Below are positions 36,029-44,871 of a stretch of DNA of 64,000 nt, one piece after another (the stretch's first letter is position 1; each line of letters starts with the position of its first letter). A program made the position numbers and the translations under genes. Source of the stretch: Planctomycetales bacterium 10988 (lineage in GTDB: Bacteria > Planctomycetota > Planctomycetia > Pirellulales > Pb10988); contig CP043547.1 in NCBI GenBank assembly GCA_009664345.1, positions 6,476,709-6,540,708 on the forward strand, written 5' to 3'. A model generated the notes under the pieces. The model was not told the DNA's origin. It did not search any database and was given only the letters and a program-made list of their open reading frames with translations.

Positions 36029-37603
36029 ATGAATGATCCCCGAATGATCAAGATTTTCGATACGACCTTACGTGATGGAGAGCAATCTCCCGGCGCGAGT
36101 ATGAATACCCAAGAGAAATGTGAAATCGCCAAGATGCTGGTGGAATTGGGAGTCGATGTGATCGAAGCCGGCTTCCCCATCGCCTCCGAAGGTGATTTTC
36201 AAGCGGTCAAGCTCATCGCCGATTCCGTTCAAGGAGCCACGATTTGTGGACTGGCTCGTTGCCGGGACAAGGATATTGATCGAGCCGCCGAGGCTTTGAA
36301 GAACGCCGGTTCCGCTCGAATTCATGTATTTTTGGCAACCAGCGCCATCCATCGCGAATTCAAACTCCGCATGGATAAAGATGAAATCATCAAGCGAGCC
36401 GTCGCTAGCATCCAACAAGCCAAGGGTTACTTCGACGATATTGAATTCTCTCCCGAAGATGCCTCGCGAACGGAACCGGAATTCTTGTGCGATGTCGTGG
36501 AAGCGGCCATTGATGCCGGAGCGACCACGATCAATATCCCGGATACGGTCGGATATACAGTGCCCGAGAAATACGCCCAAACCGTGCATTTGCTCAAAAC
36601 AAGAGTGAAGAATATCGATCAAGCTGTCATCAGTGTTCATTGTCATGATGACTTGGGTTTGGCGGTTGCCAATAGTTTGGCGGCGGTACAAGCGGGAGCC
36701 GGCCAAATTGAATGCACCATCAATGGAATCGGGGAACGTGCCGGGAATTGTTCTCTGGAAGAAGTCGTCATGGCGATGAGAACTCGGCAAGATTATTTCA
36801 AAGTCGATACGCGTATTCAATCGAACTTGCTGGTTCGTGCAAGTCGCATGGTTTCGAACATCACCGGATTGGAAGTACAGCGAAATAAGGCGATTGTCGG
36901 AAGAAATGCCTTCGCCCATGAATCCGGAATCCACCAAGATGGCATGCTGAAGAATGCGAATACTTACGAGATTATGCGACCTGAGGATGTTGGTTTTACC
37001 CAAACGGACCTGGTTTTAGGCAAGCACAGCGGCCGGGCTGCCTTGAAAAACAGAGTTCAATCGTTGGGCTATCACCTGACTGATGATCAATTGCAGTCCG
37101 TTTTCTTACACTTCAAAACTTTGGCGGATAAGAAAAAAGAGATTTACGATTCGGACATTGCTTCGTTGATTGAACAAGTGATGCACTCGGTCGCGTCTCC
37201 GCTCTGGACCTGGGTTGGCTACACGATGAATTCGCCAGAAGGCGAGATTCCCAATAGCAAAGTCGTCATCAAACGTGGGGAAGAACAGTACGAAACCATC
37301 GTGCCAGCCAAAGATGGTCCGCTGAATGCCATCTTCTTTGCGATCGAAGAGTTGACAGAGATTCCGGTGGTCTGCAATGAATATAGAGTGCATAGCGTTT
37401 CGACGGGGAAAGATGCCCAAGCGGAATCGACCGTCGTTGTTGAACACGAAAACGAAATCTATCGCGGCCGCGGGGTTTCGACGGATACCTTGGAAGCAAG
37501 TGCGATTTCATTTTTAAATGCAATCAATCAGATCGCTTATCGAAAGGCGAATCCTCCTAAGAAAAACAAGTTGGAAACCAAGATCGCTACCAAAGCGGTC
37601 TAA
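36029..37603 (+). CDS. leuA: 2-isopropylmalate synthase
   Basis: First committed step of leucine synthesis: condenses acetyl-CoA with 2-oxoisovalerate. 524 residues, type I (bacterial long) form. The catalytic barrel opens [16 protein letters not shown] and contains [12 protein letters not shown], the metal-binding [13 protein letters not shown] and NGIGERAGN, then the linker [12 protein letters not shown] and [10 protein letters not shown]. The C-terminal 120 residues are the LeuA regulatory domain, which gives leucine feedback, so control would be double: allosteric plus attenuation through the upstream leader. Start: ATG 36029, with only GTGGA nearby. It is followed by a terminator and tRNA-Leu(UAA). 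leuB, leuC and leuD are not in the window. Confidence 0.95.
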   Translation: MNDPRMIKIFDTTLRDGEQSPGASMNTQEKCEIAKMLVELGVDVIEAGFPIASEGDFQAVKLIADSVQGATICGLARCRDKDIDRAAEALKNAGSARIHVFLATSAIHREFKLRMDKDEIIKRAVASIQQAKGYFDDIEFSPEDASRTEPEFLCDVVEAAIDAGATTINIPDTVGYTVPEKYAQTVHLLKTRVKNIDQAVISVHCHDDLGLAVANSLAAVQAGAGQIECTINGIGERAGNCSLEEVVMAMRTRQDYFKVDTRIQSNLLVRASRMVSNITGLEVQRNKAIVGRNAFAHESGIHQDGMLKNANTYEIMRPEDVGFTQTDLVLGKHSGRAALKNRVQSLGYHLTDDQLQSVFLHFKTLADKKKEIYDSDIASLIEQVMHSVASPLWTWVGYTMNSPEGEIPNSKVVIKRGEEQYETIVPAKDGPLNAIFFAIEELTEIPVVCNEYRVHSVSTGKDAQAESTVVVEHENEIYRGRGVSTDTLEASAISFLNAINQIAYRKANPPKKNKLETKIATKAV

Positions 37604-37635
37604 TGAAGATGCTGTATTTCTAGGAAGCGTCCAAC

Positions 37636-37697
37636 GCCTCACTCTCTGGACTTTTTGAGTTACCAAGTCCTCAAAACTTCAGAGCGGTGAGGCCTTT
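37636..37697 (+). terminator. Terminator after leuA
   Basis: GCCTCACTCTCTG (37636-37648) pairs with CAGAGCGGTGAGGC (37680-37693), with one small bulge, then CTTTT. The 31-base loop holds a second, weaker hairpin. Confidence 0.75.
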
Positions 37698-37880
37698 TCC
37701 CGACCTTAAAGGAGAAAAACGAACAATCAACCAATTAGAGGATTTCTTTGATTCCTAAGAAATTCTGCTTTGAAGGAGCTACGATCCTAGGCAATTCGTC
37801 ATGGAAAGATTATCGTAGAGGTCTTCCAAAGCGGAAACGCTTCCGTTGATTGGGAATCGCAAAACTAGAACGATCACAAA

Positions 37881-37965
37881 GCCGAGGTGGTGGAATTGGC
37901 AGACACAGTGGACTTAAAATCCACTGGCCCTTAGGGCCGTGCGGGTTCAAGTCCCGCCCTCGGCA
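37881..37965 (+). tRNA. tRNA-Leu (anticodon UAA)
   Basis: 85 bases. Acceptor GCCGAGG/CCTCGGC with discriminator A. The anticodon stem GTGGA/TCCAC encloses CTTAAAA, anticodon TAA. A long class II variable arm (TGGCCCTTAGGGCCGT) and a T arm with GTTCAAGTC confirm the type. CCA is not encoded. It reads UUA and UUG, two of the codons used in the leuA leader. Confidence 0.97.
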
Positions 37966-38023
37966 CTTCTTTTTTTGGCGTCTTTCGATCGCCTGATTGC
38001 AGAACTGCAGAAACGAGCACATC

Positions 38024-38953
38024 ATGTCGGACCGGCAACTTTCTGGACAAACGCTTTCTTACTTGTCCAGTAAGTTTCGAGAAGTCGGGATACGACCCAA
38101 GACCAAATATGGTCAAAACTTCCTGATCGATTTAAATCTGCTGCGTCTTCTTTTTTCTAGTGCTCAAGTTGGACCGGATGATGTTGTTTTGGAAATCGGT
38201 GGCGGCACGGGTTCACTAACAACGATGCTAGCCGGCAAAGCGGCACATGTAATCTCTGTGGAAATTGATGATCAACTCTATCAATTGGCCCAAGAATCCT
38301 TGGCAAATCACAATAACGTCACGCTGGTCCGGCAAGATGCTTTAAAGAATAAAAATCGCGTCAGCCCTTCCATTCTGGAGCAAGTGCGGTCGCATCTGGA
38401 AGGTCACCCCGAGCGAAAATTCAAACTCGTTTCGAACCTTCCTTACAACGTCGCTACTCCGATCATCAGCAATCTTCTTACACAAGAGCCATTGCCCCAT
38501 TTAATGGTCGTAACGATTCAGCGGGAACTCGGCGAACGCATGATCGCCAAGCCTTCGACAAAAGACTACTCGGCGTTGAGTATTTGGATGCAGTGTCAAA
38601 CGGAAGTTGAGATTGTGAGAATTCTCCCTCCGTCCGCATTTTGGCCCCAGCCGAAAGTTGAATCCGCGATTGTTCGGATTACACTCGATCCAGAGAAACG
38701 GGCGGCGATCCCCGATTTAGCGAACTTCCATGAATTTGTGCGTTCGATGTTTTTTCATCGCCGCAAATTTCTTCGAAACGAACTTCTGAGCCTATATAAA
38801 AAGAAGATGTCCAAAGACGATGTGGATGACATCCTCACGACGTTGGAACATCCAGCCACGGTCCGAGCGGAAGAATTGACAATTGAGCAAATGCTTGATC
38901 TATATCAAGTTGCAGAAGCGAAAGCGGATCAACTTGCGAATTCTCAAGGATAA
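38024..38953 (+). CDS. rsmA: 16S rRNA dimethyladenosine transferase
   Basis: KsgA/RsmA dimethylates two adjacent adenines in the 3' terminal helix of 16S rRNA, a late step of small-subunit assembly. About 309 residues. The motifs in order are KYGQNFLIDLNLL, the AdoMet site VLEIGGGTGSLT, VEIDDQLY, the catalytic NLPYNVAT, and FWPQPKVESAIV. The C-terminal helical domain has MFFHRRKFLRNEL. The ATG at 38024 is preferred; a TTG at 37997 would add nine residues reaching towards the tRNA gene. Loss of this enzyme gives kasugamycin resistance in other bacteria. Confidence 0.93.
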   Translation: MSDRQLSGQTLSYLSSKFREVGIRPKTKYGQNFLIDLNLLRLLFSSAQVGPDDVVLEIGGGTGSLTTMLAGKAAHVISVEIDDQLYQLAQESLANHNNVTLVRQDALKNKNRVSPSILEQVRSHLEGHPERKFKLVSNLPYNVATPIISNLLTQEPLPHLMVVTIQRELGERMIAKPSTKDYSALSIWMQCQTEVEIVRILPPSAFWPQPKVESAIVRITLDPEKRAAIPDLANFHEFVRSMFFHRRKFLRNELLSLYKKKMSKDDVDDILTTLEHPATVRAEELTIEQMLDLYQVAEAKADQLANSQG

Positions 38954-39155
38954 TAGATTGAGGAAGCCCTTGGATTTTCACGAAGAAATCTGAGCGAACT
39001 AGCTTTCGCGGACCAACTTGGTAAACTACGCTTTTGATTGATGAATTCTGCTTGGTGTTCGCAATGCATCTGACTGGAACTCCAAGGGGATACTGCTAAC
39101 CAGTCCAACAAAACAACAACCGGTTGAATCCCTTCGAATCATTGGGAAGCCAGGA

Positions 39156-39401
39156 ATGAAATTTATTTATCTGACAGGTGAAGAGCTATTGAAAGTGATG
39201 GAAGAAGACGAATATTCCTCGTATTCTTCGGATGAATTGAAAAAGGAAGGACTAGACGAATCGACCGAAGTGCGTATTAATCCGCAAGGGGATATCGAGA
39301 TTCTCAAGACGGATGGATGGGATGTGATCGGTGGATTGCTAGGAGATTTTAGTCAACGAATCGAGCGTCGAACCGGGAAAACCTGGGCGGATGCCACTTA
39401 A
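39156..39401 (+). CDS. Small acidic hypothetical protein
   Basis: 81 residues, acidic (about 20 Glu/Asp), no signal peptide, no cysteine. The N-terminal half is helical (GEELLKVMEEDEYSSYSSDEL) and the rest forms strands (STEVRINPQGDIEIL). I do not recognise the family. CCAGGA lies just before the ATG. A possible hairpin of GACTGG and CCAGTC lies about 70 bases upstream. It is an isolated gene, between rsmA and a long gap. Confidence 0.65.
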   Translation: MKFIYLTGEELLKVMEEDEYSSYSSDELKKEGLDESTEVRINPQGDIEILKTDGWDVIGGLLGDFSQRIERRTGKTWADAT

Positions 39402-39864
39402 CCAACAAGTAGTTTGGTCGCGAGACCATCGTTAGGATACGGATCGCTGCTTCGTTTTGAATTTTGTCAGTATCCAGTCGCTCATCACTTTTCTTTTTCT
39501 CTATTGCTGAAACAATTGAGCCTAGAATTTCGTCTTTCACTTCTAGGTTTTTATGCAAATCGATTCAAGTTCTGTTAATCATTATATTCGGAAGAAAGAA
39601 GTCAAAACATCTATCGTTCTCCTGAAGTTGGCCCTTGCGAATTTGACGGAAAGTTGCCACCCTGCAATTGAGAGGGTGTGTTGGTAAAGATTATTTTTTG
39701 ATCCCAGCATCGCTATGAGTTCAATACGAAAGATGAATTGTGACAAGAGGATAAGGTCATCATTGTGGATCGAATCTCTTGTCAGTTTTTCTAAGAGCCA
39801 GTGGTCAATCAGTTAGTCGCAGACTTCTCAGAGTTGCTTGAAAATACCAAAAAGGTTGTAGTCT
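39402..39864. other. Gap upstream of the coiled-coil gene
   Basis: No gene seen. It holds a half copy of the inverted-repeat element at 39791-39808; otherwise AT-rich. Confidence 0.45.
39791..39808 (+). repeat. Half copy of the inverted-repeat element
   Basis: CTAAGAGCCAGTGGTCAA matches the left arms of the copies at 8440 and 14274 (16 of 18 against copy 1). No matching right arm follows. It lies 57 bases before the start of the coiled-coil gene. Confidence 0.6.
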
Positions 39865-42375
39865 ATGGACCTGTTCGGATGGCGGAATAAACAACCCGTA
39901 GGTGGCGGTGAGGAAGACATTGAGGAACAACTCCTCCGCATGCGGATTCGAGAGGAAGCCCTCGCTCGACGGGAAGCACAAGTTGAACAACTCTTAGGGC
40001 TCGATAGAGATCAGCTCGAACAAGTCTGGATGATGCTTGAAGAAGGAAAACTCAACGGAGATTACTCCGGGGATTATTCCAGCGGGGCGGAAGTCTCGGG
40101 CTTGAGTATCGGGGTTCAACCTGAAGAGGTCAAAGAAAAGCTTGCGGAAATCGAGCAACGTCAGCTAGACGTTGACTTGCGGGAAAAAGAAGTCTCGCAT
40201 CGCGAATCCGAACTCCAAGAGCAACAAGAAAATCTTGCCGAGATCGAGGAACAACTTCGTCAGCGTGAAGCCGACTTGCGACATCAGATAGACGAAGCTG
40301 ACTTCCAAACCCGCCAGTCGGACGAACTGAATGAACGTGAAGCCGAGATCTCCCGTGCGGCTCAAGAGCAATCGGAACGGGCGGCTGAACTCGCCGAACG
40401 TGAAGCGAAGTTGACTTCCAGCACGGAAGAACACGCCCGCCGCTTAAAAGAACTCGCCGAACGCGAAGCCGCTCTCAATCAACTCAAAGAAGAATCGCAG
40501 CAAATCGCCGCGGAAATCGAACAGAAAAAAGCCTCCCTCTCGGATATCGACACCCAATATGAAGCGAAAGCTTCCGAGCTTGAGAAGCGGGAAGGCGAAC
40601 TGGCTGCCTATTACGATTCACTTGCCGAACGTGAGCAGGAGCTTGAAGCTCAACTTTCCGAGCTACAACAAGAACAAAATCGCATCAAAAATGTTGAAGA
40701 AGACTATCAGTCTCAACAACAAAAATTGGAGCAGCATTTAGCTCAACTCCAAGCGAAAGAAGAGGAACTCGCCTCCCGTCTTGCTAGCATCAAATCCGAA
40801 GAGCAAACCCAATCGAGCCGAGAATCCGAACTCGCCGAACGGGAAGCTTCTCTTGCCAGTGAACAAGCCAAGCTTCGCCAATTGGAAGCGGAATTGGCCG
40901 AGAGAGAGATGCAAATCGGTTCTGGGGAAGCCCTCAGCGATGGGGTTATCACCGAACGTGAAAATAAACTCGCATCCGCAGCTGCCGAACATGCCAAACG
41001 GGCGGCAGAGTTGGCGGAACGCGAATCGAAAATTGCCGAACAGGCCGAACAACTGGCCAAACGCGAGTCCGAGCTTTCCGAGCAACGTGCCGAGCTGAAG
41101 TCTTTCCAAGAGGAACGCGAACAAGCCCTGGCCGAAGTTGAAAAACTCAAAGAAGAATTGGCCGATCAGCAACAGCAGTTGGAACGCCAACAACGCCAGT
41201 TGCAAGAACGGCAAGAAGCCTTTGAATCGCAATATGCCGATCTGCAACAAGAAGTTGATGAGTTCCAAGACACAAGAGACAGCTTCCAGGAACAGCAGGA
41301 ACAACTAGAACGACAACTCCAGTCGCTTTCACAACGCGAACGAAAACTCCAAACCGAACGCGAACAACACGAGCAAGTCATCAACGATCTTACCGATCGG
41401 GAAAACAATCTTGCCACGGTCTCTCAAGATCAAGCCAATCGAGAAGCGGAACTGGCCGAACGGGAGGCGAAGCTCAGTGGTCAACTTTCTCAACTGGCCG
41501 AACGGTCTGCGGAAATTGATCGCAAATCGACCGAGTTGGCGGAATTGAAGCGGCAACTTGCCAGCGAACGGTTCTTGGTTGAATCCCAATCTTCGGAAGC
41601 GGAAGCGAAAGAAAAGAGCCTGGAATCCTCGCTGAAATCTCTGAAGGCCCGCGAAACCTCGTTGTCGAATCGCGAGAAATCGCTTGTCAGTCGTGAGGAT
41701 CAACTCCGCACTCGTGAACAGCATTTGCGTCAACGAGAAGATCAGCTCCGCCAGTTCGAAGACGATCTCCGCAAACGCGAAGAGCAAGCCCGCCGTCAAA
41801 CAGCCCCTTCTCCACCACAAGGGCGAGGGATTCATGGCCAACCGCAAGGAGGGCCTCCCGGCGTCGACGCACCGGATATGGGACAACGACCTGGCCCTCC
41901 CACTCCTCCTCCAGGCGGTGCCGGTTCGATCCACGCGGCTCCAGGTTCCGGAAACAAAGAAGACCAAGTCGTTGCCAATGCTCAGAAAATGCGACGCAAT
42001 TGGAGCGAAAATGATTACGCCGAACAGCTTTCCAAGTCGTTCGTGTTAGGAACGGTTCGGCCGGAAGTGATCGCTTCTGTTTGCAAAATCCTCAGCAAGC
42101 TGGAAGGGAAACTCACCGAAGAGCATCAAGCCGAGCTCACCGAGTTGGCTGGCGGAAAAAATCTTCGCATCCTCTCGAAAGACTTACGTGAGAGCCTTGA
42201 CCCCAATCAGCACAAAGCCCGAGCCGCCCAGATGTTGAATCTCCCGGAAGGGAAAGAACCTACGGCGGGACAAGTGAAAATTGCTCGAATGGAAATGACC
42301 AAAGAGGCCTTCAAACCCTTCCACAATCCGATGCTTTGTGCCCGATTGATGGAAATCAAAAAGTCTTACAAGTAA
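39865..42375 (+). CDS. Very long coiled-coil protein with conserved-looking C-terminal domain
   Basis: 836 residues, no signal peptide or membrane segment. Residues 17-50 are Arg/Glu-rich. About 90-640 is an almost unbroken coiled coil of Glu/Gln/Leu/Arg, with repeated LAEREA-type units (AELAEREAKL, KELAEREAAL, SELAEREASL). Residues 642-704 are a Pro/Gly-rich linker. The last 130 (NAQKMRRNWS to MEIKKSYK) form a separate globular-looking domain with few Glu repeats. The plan suggests a cytoskeletal or scaffold protein with a terminal binding head. No named family is recognised; long coiled coils are often misassigned to SMC-like ATPases, but no Walker motif is present. Confidence 0.8.
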   Translation: MDLFGWRNKQPVGGGEEDIEEQLLRMRIREEALARREAQVEQLLGLDRDQLEQVWMMLEEGKLNGDYSGDYSSGAEVSGLSIGVQPEEVKEKLAEIEQRQLDVDLREKEVSHRESELQEQQENLAEIEEQLRQREADLRHQIDEADFQTRQSDELNEREAEISRAAQEQSERAAELAEREAKLTSSTEEHARRLKELAEREAALNQLKEESQQIAAEIEQKKASLSDIDTQYEAKASELEKREGELAAYYDSLAEREQELEAQLSELQQEQNRIKNVEEDYQSQQQKLEQHLAQLQAKEEELASRLASIKSEEQTQSSRESELAEREASLASEQAKLRQLEAELAEREMQIGSGEALSDGVITERENKLASAAAEHAKRAAELAERESKIAEQAEQLAKRESELSEQRAELKSFQEEREQALAEVEKLKEELADQQQQLERQQRQLQERQEAFESQYADLQQEVDEFQDTRDSFQEQQEQLERQLQSLSQRERKLQTEREQHEQVINDLTDRENNLATVSQDQANREAELAEREAKLSGQLSQLAERSAEIDRKSTELAELKRQLASERFLVESQSSEAEAKEKSLESSLKSLKARETSLSNREKSLVSREDQLRTREQHLRQREDQLRQFEDDLRKREEQARRQTAPSPPQGRGIHGQPQGGPPGVDAPDMGQRPGPPTPPPGGAGSIHAAPGSGNKEDQVVANAQKMRRNWSENDYAEQLSKSFVLGTVRPEVIASVCKILSKLEGKLTEEHQAELTELAGGKNLRILSKDLRESLDPNQHKARAAQMLNLPEGKEPTAGQVKIARMEMTKEAFKPFHNPMLCARLMEIKKSYK

Positions 42376-42396
42376 TTCCATCCCAGATATTGATAG

Positions 42397-42434
42397 AAGC
42401 ACTTCCTTCTCTCCCGAAGGAGGTGCTTTGTTTT
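42397..42434 (+). terminator. Terminator after the coiled-coil gene
   Basis: AAGCACTTCCTTC / GAAGGAGGTGCTTT with a 6-base loop (two G-U pairs), then a T-rich tail. Confidence 0.82.
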
Positions 42435-42471
42435 ATCCTCAATCCCACCCCCCCAGCGATCGTGAGCCGCT

Positions 42472-43458
42472 ATGAGTCTGCCAAAAGTCTTCGTTACCCG
42501 AAAAATTCCGACCTGTGGTCTTGAGCAGATTCAACAACATGCGGAGGTGGATGTCTGGGAACACCCGCTGCCCCCGAACCGTGAACAAGTCCTTGAGCGG
42601 ATTCAAGGTTGTCAGGGGCTACTTTGCCTGCTCACCGAACGAATCGACGCGGAGGTCATGGATGCCGCTCCTGGCTTGAAGGTCATCAGCAACTATGCGG
42701 TCGGCTTTAACAATATCGATATCGCTGCTGCGACCGAGCGAAAAATCTCTGTCGGCAATACCCCGGATGTCCTTACCGAAGCAACGGCGGACATGGCGAT
42801 CACCCTCCTGCTGGCGGCCGCTCGACAATTGGTGGCCGGCGATCAATACGTCCGGGGCAATCAGTGGAAGACTTGGGAGCCGCTAGGATTTCTCGGTCAA
42901 GACCTTCGAGGCAGAACCGTCGGCATCATGGGGCTGGGACGGATCGGCTATGCCGTTGCCGAACGACTTCACAAAGGCTGGGGATGTAAAATTCTCTATG
43001 TCCACCCCAGAGTTCATTCAGAAGCAGAAACGGAATTGCAGGCAAAGAAGGTTGAATTTTCTACATTGCTTGCGGAGAGCGATTTCCTCACGTTACACTG
43101 TCCTTTGACTGCGGACAATCAAGGTGTCTTCGACTATGAAGCGTTTTGCCAAATGAAGCCTTCCTCGGTTTTTGTGAACACCGCCCGTGGTGGCCTGGTG
43201 AAACAAGCCGACTTGGTCAAAGCCCTCAACGAGAAAAAGATCTTCGCGGCCGGACTCGATGTAACTGACCCCGAGCCGCCGGAAGAGAATGATCCTCTAT
43301 TAAAATGTTCCAATGTGGTTTTGGCCCCCCATACTGGTAGCGCCACGATTGAAAGTCGTGAGGGCATGGCCAATCTCGCAGAGGCAAACCTTCTGGCGGG
43401 GCTGAAAGGGGAACGCTTGCCACACCTGGTTAATCCGCAAGCGTTCGACGATGAATAA
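42472..43458 (+). CDS. D-2-hydroxyacid dehydrogenase (glyoxylate/hydroxypyruvate reductase-like)
   Basis: 328-residue NAD(P)-dependent enzyme reducing 2-oxoacids. The family pattern is complete: NYAVGFNNIDI, TPDVLTEATADMAITLLLA, the Rossmann loop IMGLGRIGYAV, Arg in NTARGGLV, Glu in DVTDPEPPEEND and His in LAPHTGSATIES, the last three forming the catalytic Arg-Glu-His set. Sequence flavour is nearest to glyoxylate/hydroxypyruvate reductases (GyaR/GhrB/GRHPR). Substrate and cofactor preference cannot be settled here. It is followed 47 bases later by a propeller gene with copy 4 of the 12-mer between them. Confidence 0.9.
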   Translation: MSLPKVFVTRKIPTCGLEQIQQHAEVDVWEHPLPPNREQVLERIQGCQGLLCLLTERIDAEVMDAAPGLKVISNYAVGFNNIDIAAATERKISVGNTPDVLTEATADMAITLLLAAARQLVAGDQYVRGNQWKTWEPLGFLGQDLRGRTVGIMGLGRIGYAVAERLHKGWGCKILYVHPRVHSEAETELQAKKVEFSTLLAESDFLTLHCPLTADNQGVFDYEAFCQMKPSSVFVNTARGGLVKQADLVKALNEKKIFAAGLDVTDPEPPEENDPLLKCSNVVLAPHTGSATIESREGMANLAEANLLAGLKGERLPHLVNPQAFDDE

Positions 43459-43475
43459 TTCCATTGCAATTTTCT

Positions 43476-43487
43476 AAAAGCACTTTT
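43476..43487 (+). repeat. Copy 4 of the 12-mer AAAAGCACTTTT
   Basis: Intergenic, 18 bases past the dehydrogenase stop. The extended context CTAAAAGCACTTTTTGAA is identical to the reverse copy at 31132. Confidence 0.75.
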
Positions 43488-43505
43488 TGAAGTTAGATTC
43501 CTACG

Positions 43506-44786
43506 ATGCCAAACTTTCTTCCTTCGTCACGAATTTCATCCTTCTTGCTCGGTGCTTCATTAAGTGTTCTGCTTTCTCCACTGCTCTTTGCCCAAGAGGC
43601 ATGGACCGATTTTCGAGGGCCTTCCTCCCAGGGTATCAGCACTGCAAAAGACCTGCCTCTTCAATGGAGTGAGGAAGAAAACATCCGCTGGAAGCAGGAA
43701 CTGCCTGGCCAAGGGTGGTCCACTCCGGTGATTCTCGATGGTCAGCTTTGGATGACGGCTGCCAAAGAAGAAGGCCGCGAGCTTTATGCCCTTTGTGTGG
43801 ACGAAGCGTCGGGCGACCTGATTCATGAAATCTTGGTCTTTCAGGTCGAGAATCCTGAACCCATCAATGCAACGAACTCCTATGCTTCTCCTTCTCCGGT
43901 GATCGAGCCTGGTCGGGTCTATGTTTACTTCGGAACTTATGGAGTGGCCTGCCTCGATACCGAATCGGCGGAAATTTTGTGGAGTCGCCAAGACCTGAAG
44001 CTGGACCACAAAGAAGGTCCGGGGTCTTCGCCGGTATTGTATGAAGACCGATTATTCCTCACCTGCGATGGGATGGATGTTCAATATCTGATTGCCTTGG
44101 ATAAATCGAATGGCAAGACAATTTGGAAAACGGAGCGAACGGCGGACTTCACGGATGTTTTGCCTGATCGCCGCAAAGCCTATTCAACGCCTCTTGTTGT
44201 AGAAACCGACGAGAGAACACTCGTTGTCAGTACCGGAGCCAATGGCGGATACGCCTACGATGCGGAGACCGGGGAAGAAATTTGGAAGGTGCTTTATGAT
44301 GGCTTTTCCAATGTCTCTCGCCCAGTCCACAGCGGGGACATTGTCTATCTAAACACAGGCTACTTCCGTCCACAACTCCTTGCTATTCGATTAGGGGGAA
44401 TGCAAGAAGTCACCGAATCTCATTTGGTCTGGAGTGTGCAAAAATCAGTCTCGATCAAACCTTCGATCTTGAAGGTCGAGGATTTGATTTTCATGGTCAC
44501 CGATCGAGGTGGGATTGCGACTTGCCTCGATGCCAACACCGGCGAAGTCGTTTGGATGGAACGACTCGGGGGGAATTTTTCTTCGTCTCCGATCTATGCC
44601 AATGGCTATCTCTATTTTGGGGATCAAGAAGGAACGACTTCGGTCATTCGAGCAAGTCGAGATTTCGAGGTGATTGCAGAAAATAAACTCGATGAAGGGT
44701 TAATGGCTTCGCCGGCGGTGTCTGGAGATTCCCTTTACTTGCGAACGCCGAACTATCTCTATCGCATTGAGAAAATCCAAAAGTAG
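43506..44786 (+). CDS. Secreted PQQ-type beta-propeller protein
   Basis: 426 residues with a signal peptide (SFLLGASLSVLLSPLLFAQ). It opens WTDFRGPSSQGIS, a variant of the WxxFRGPxxxG start shared with the proteins at 18925 and 25524. Blades repeat with AEILWSRQDL, GKTIWKTERT, GEEIWKVLYD and GEVVWMERL. It is probably extracytoplasmic and probably a non-enzymatic propeller. No ribosome site is evident at the chosen ATG. A terminator follows, shared with the convergent PmoA-like gene. Confidence 0.84.
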   Translation: MPNFLPSSRISSFLLGASLSVLLSPLLFAQEAWTDFRGPSSQGISTAKDLPLQWSEEENIRWKQELPGQGWSTPVILDGQLWMTAAKEEGRELYALCVDEASGDLIHEILVFQVENPEPINATNSYASPSPVIEPGRVYVYFGTYGVACLDTESAEILWSRQDLKLDHKEGPGSSPVLYEDRLFLTCDGMDVQYLIALDKSNGKTIWKTERTADFTDVLPDRRKAYSTPLVVETDERTLVVSTGANGGYAYDAETGEEIWKVLYDGFSNVSRPVHSGDIVYLNTGYFRPQLLAIRLGGMQEVTESHLVWSVQKSVSIKPSILKVEDLIFMVTDRGGIATCLDANTGEVVWMERLGGNFSSSPIYANGYLYFGDQEGTTSVIRASRDFEVIAENKLDEGLMASPAVSGDSLYLRTPNYLYRIEKIQK

Positions 44787-44810
44787 TTTTTGATTGTTTG
44801 ATAAATAAAG

Positions 44811-44846
44811 AAAACCCCAAGGAAGCACGCCTCCCTGGGGTTTTTT
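44811..44846. terminator. Bidirectional terminator
   Basis: AAAACCCCA / TGGGGTTTT, with A and T runs on the two sides, between convergent genes. Confidence 0.85.
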
Positions 44847-44871
44847 ATTGATCGAGCTAGTTGTGACGGAA

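Noticed and set aside
42397-42429. Near match to the AAAAGCACTTTT 12-mer (GAAGCACTTCCTT)
   Set aside because: Differs at several positions and is explained by the terminator stem.
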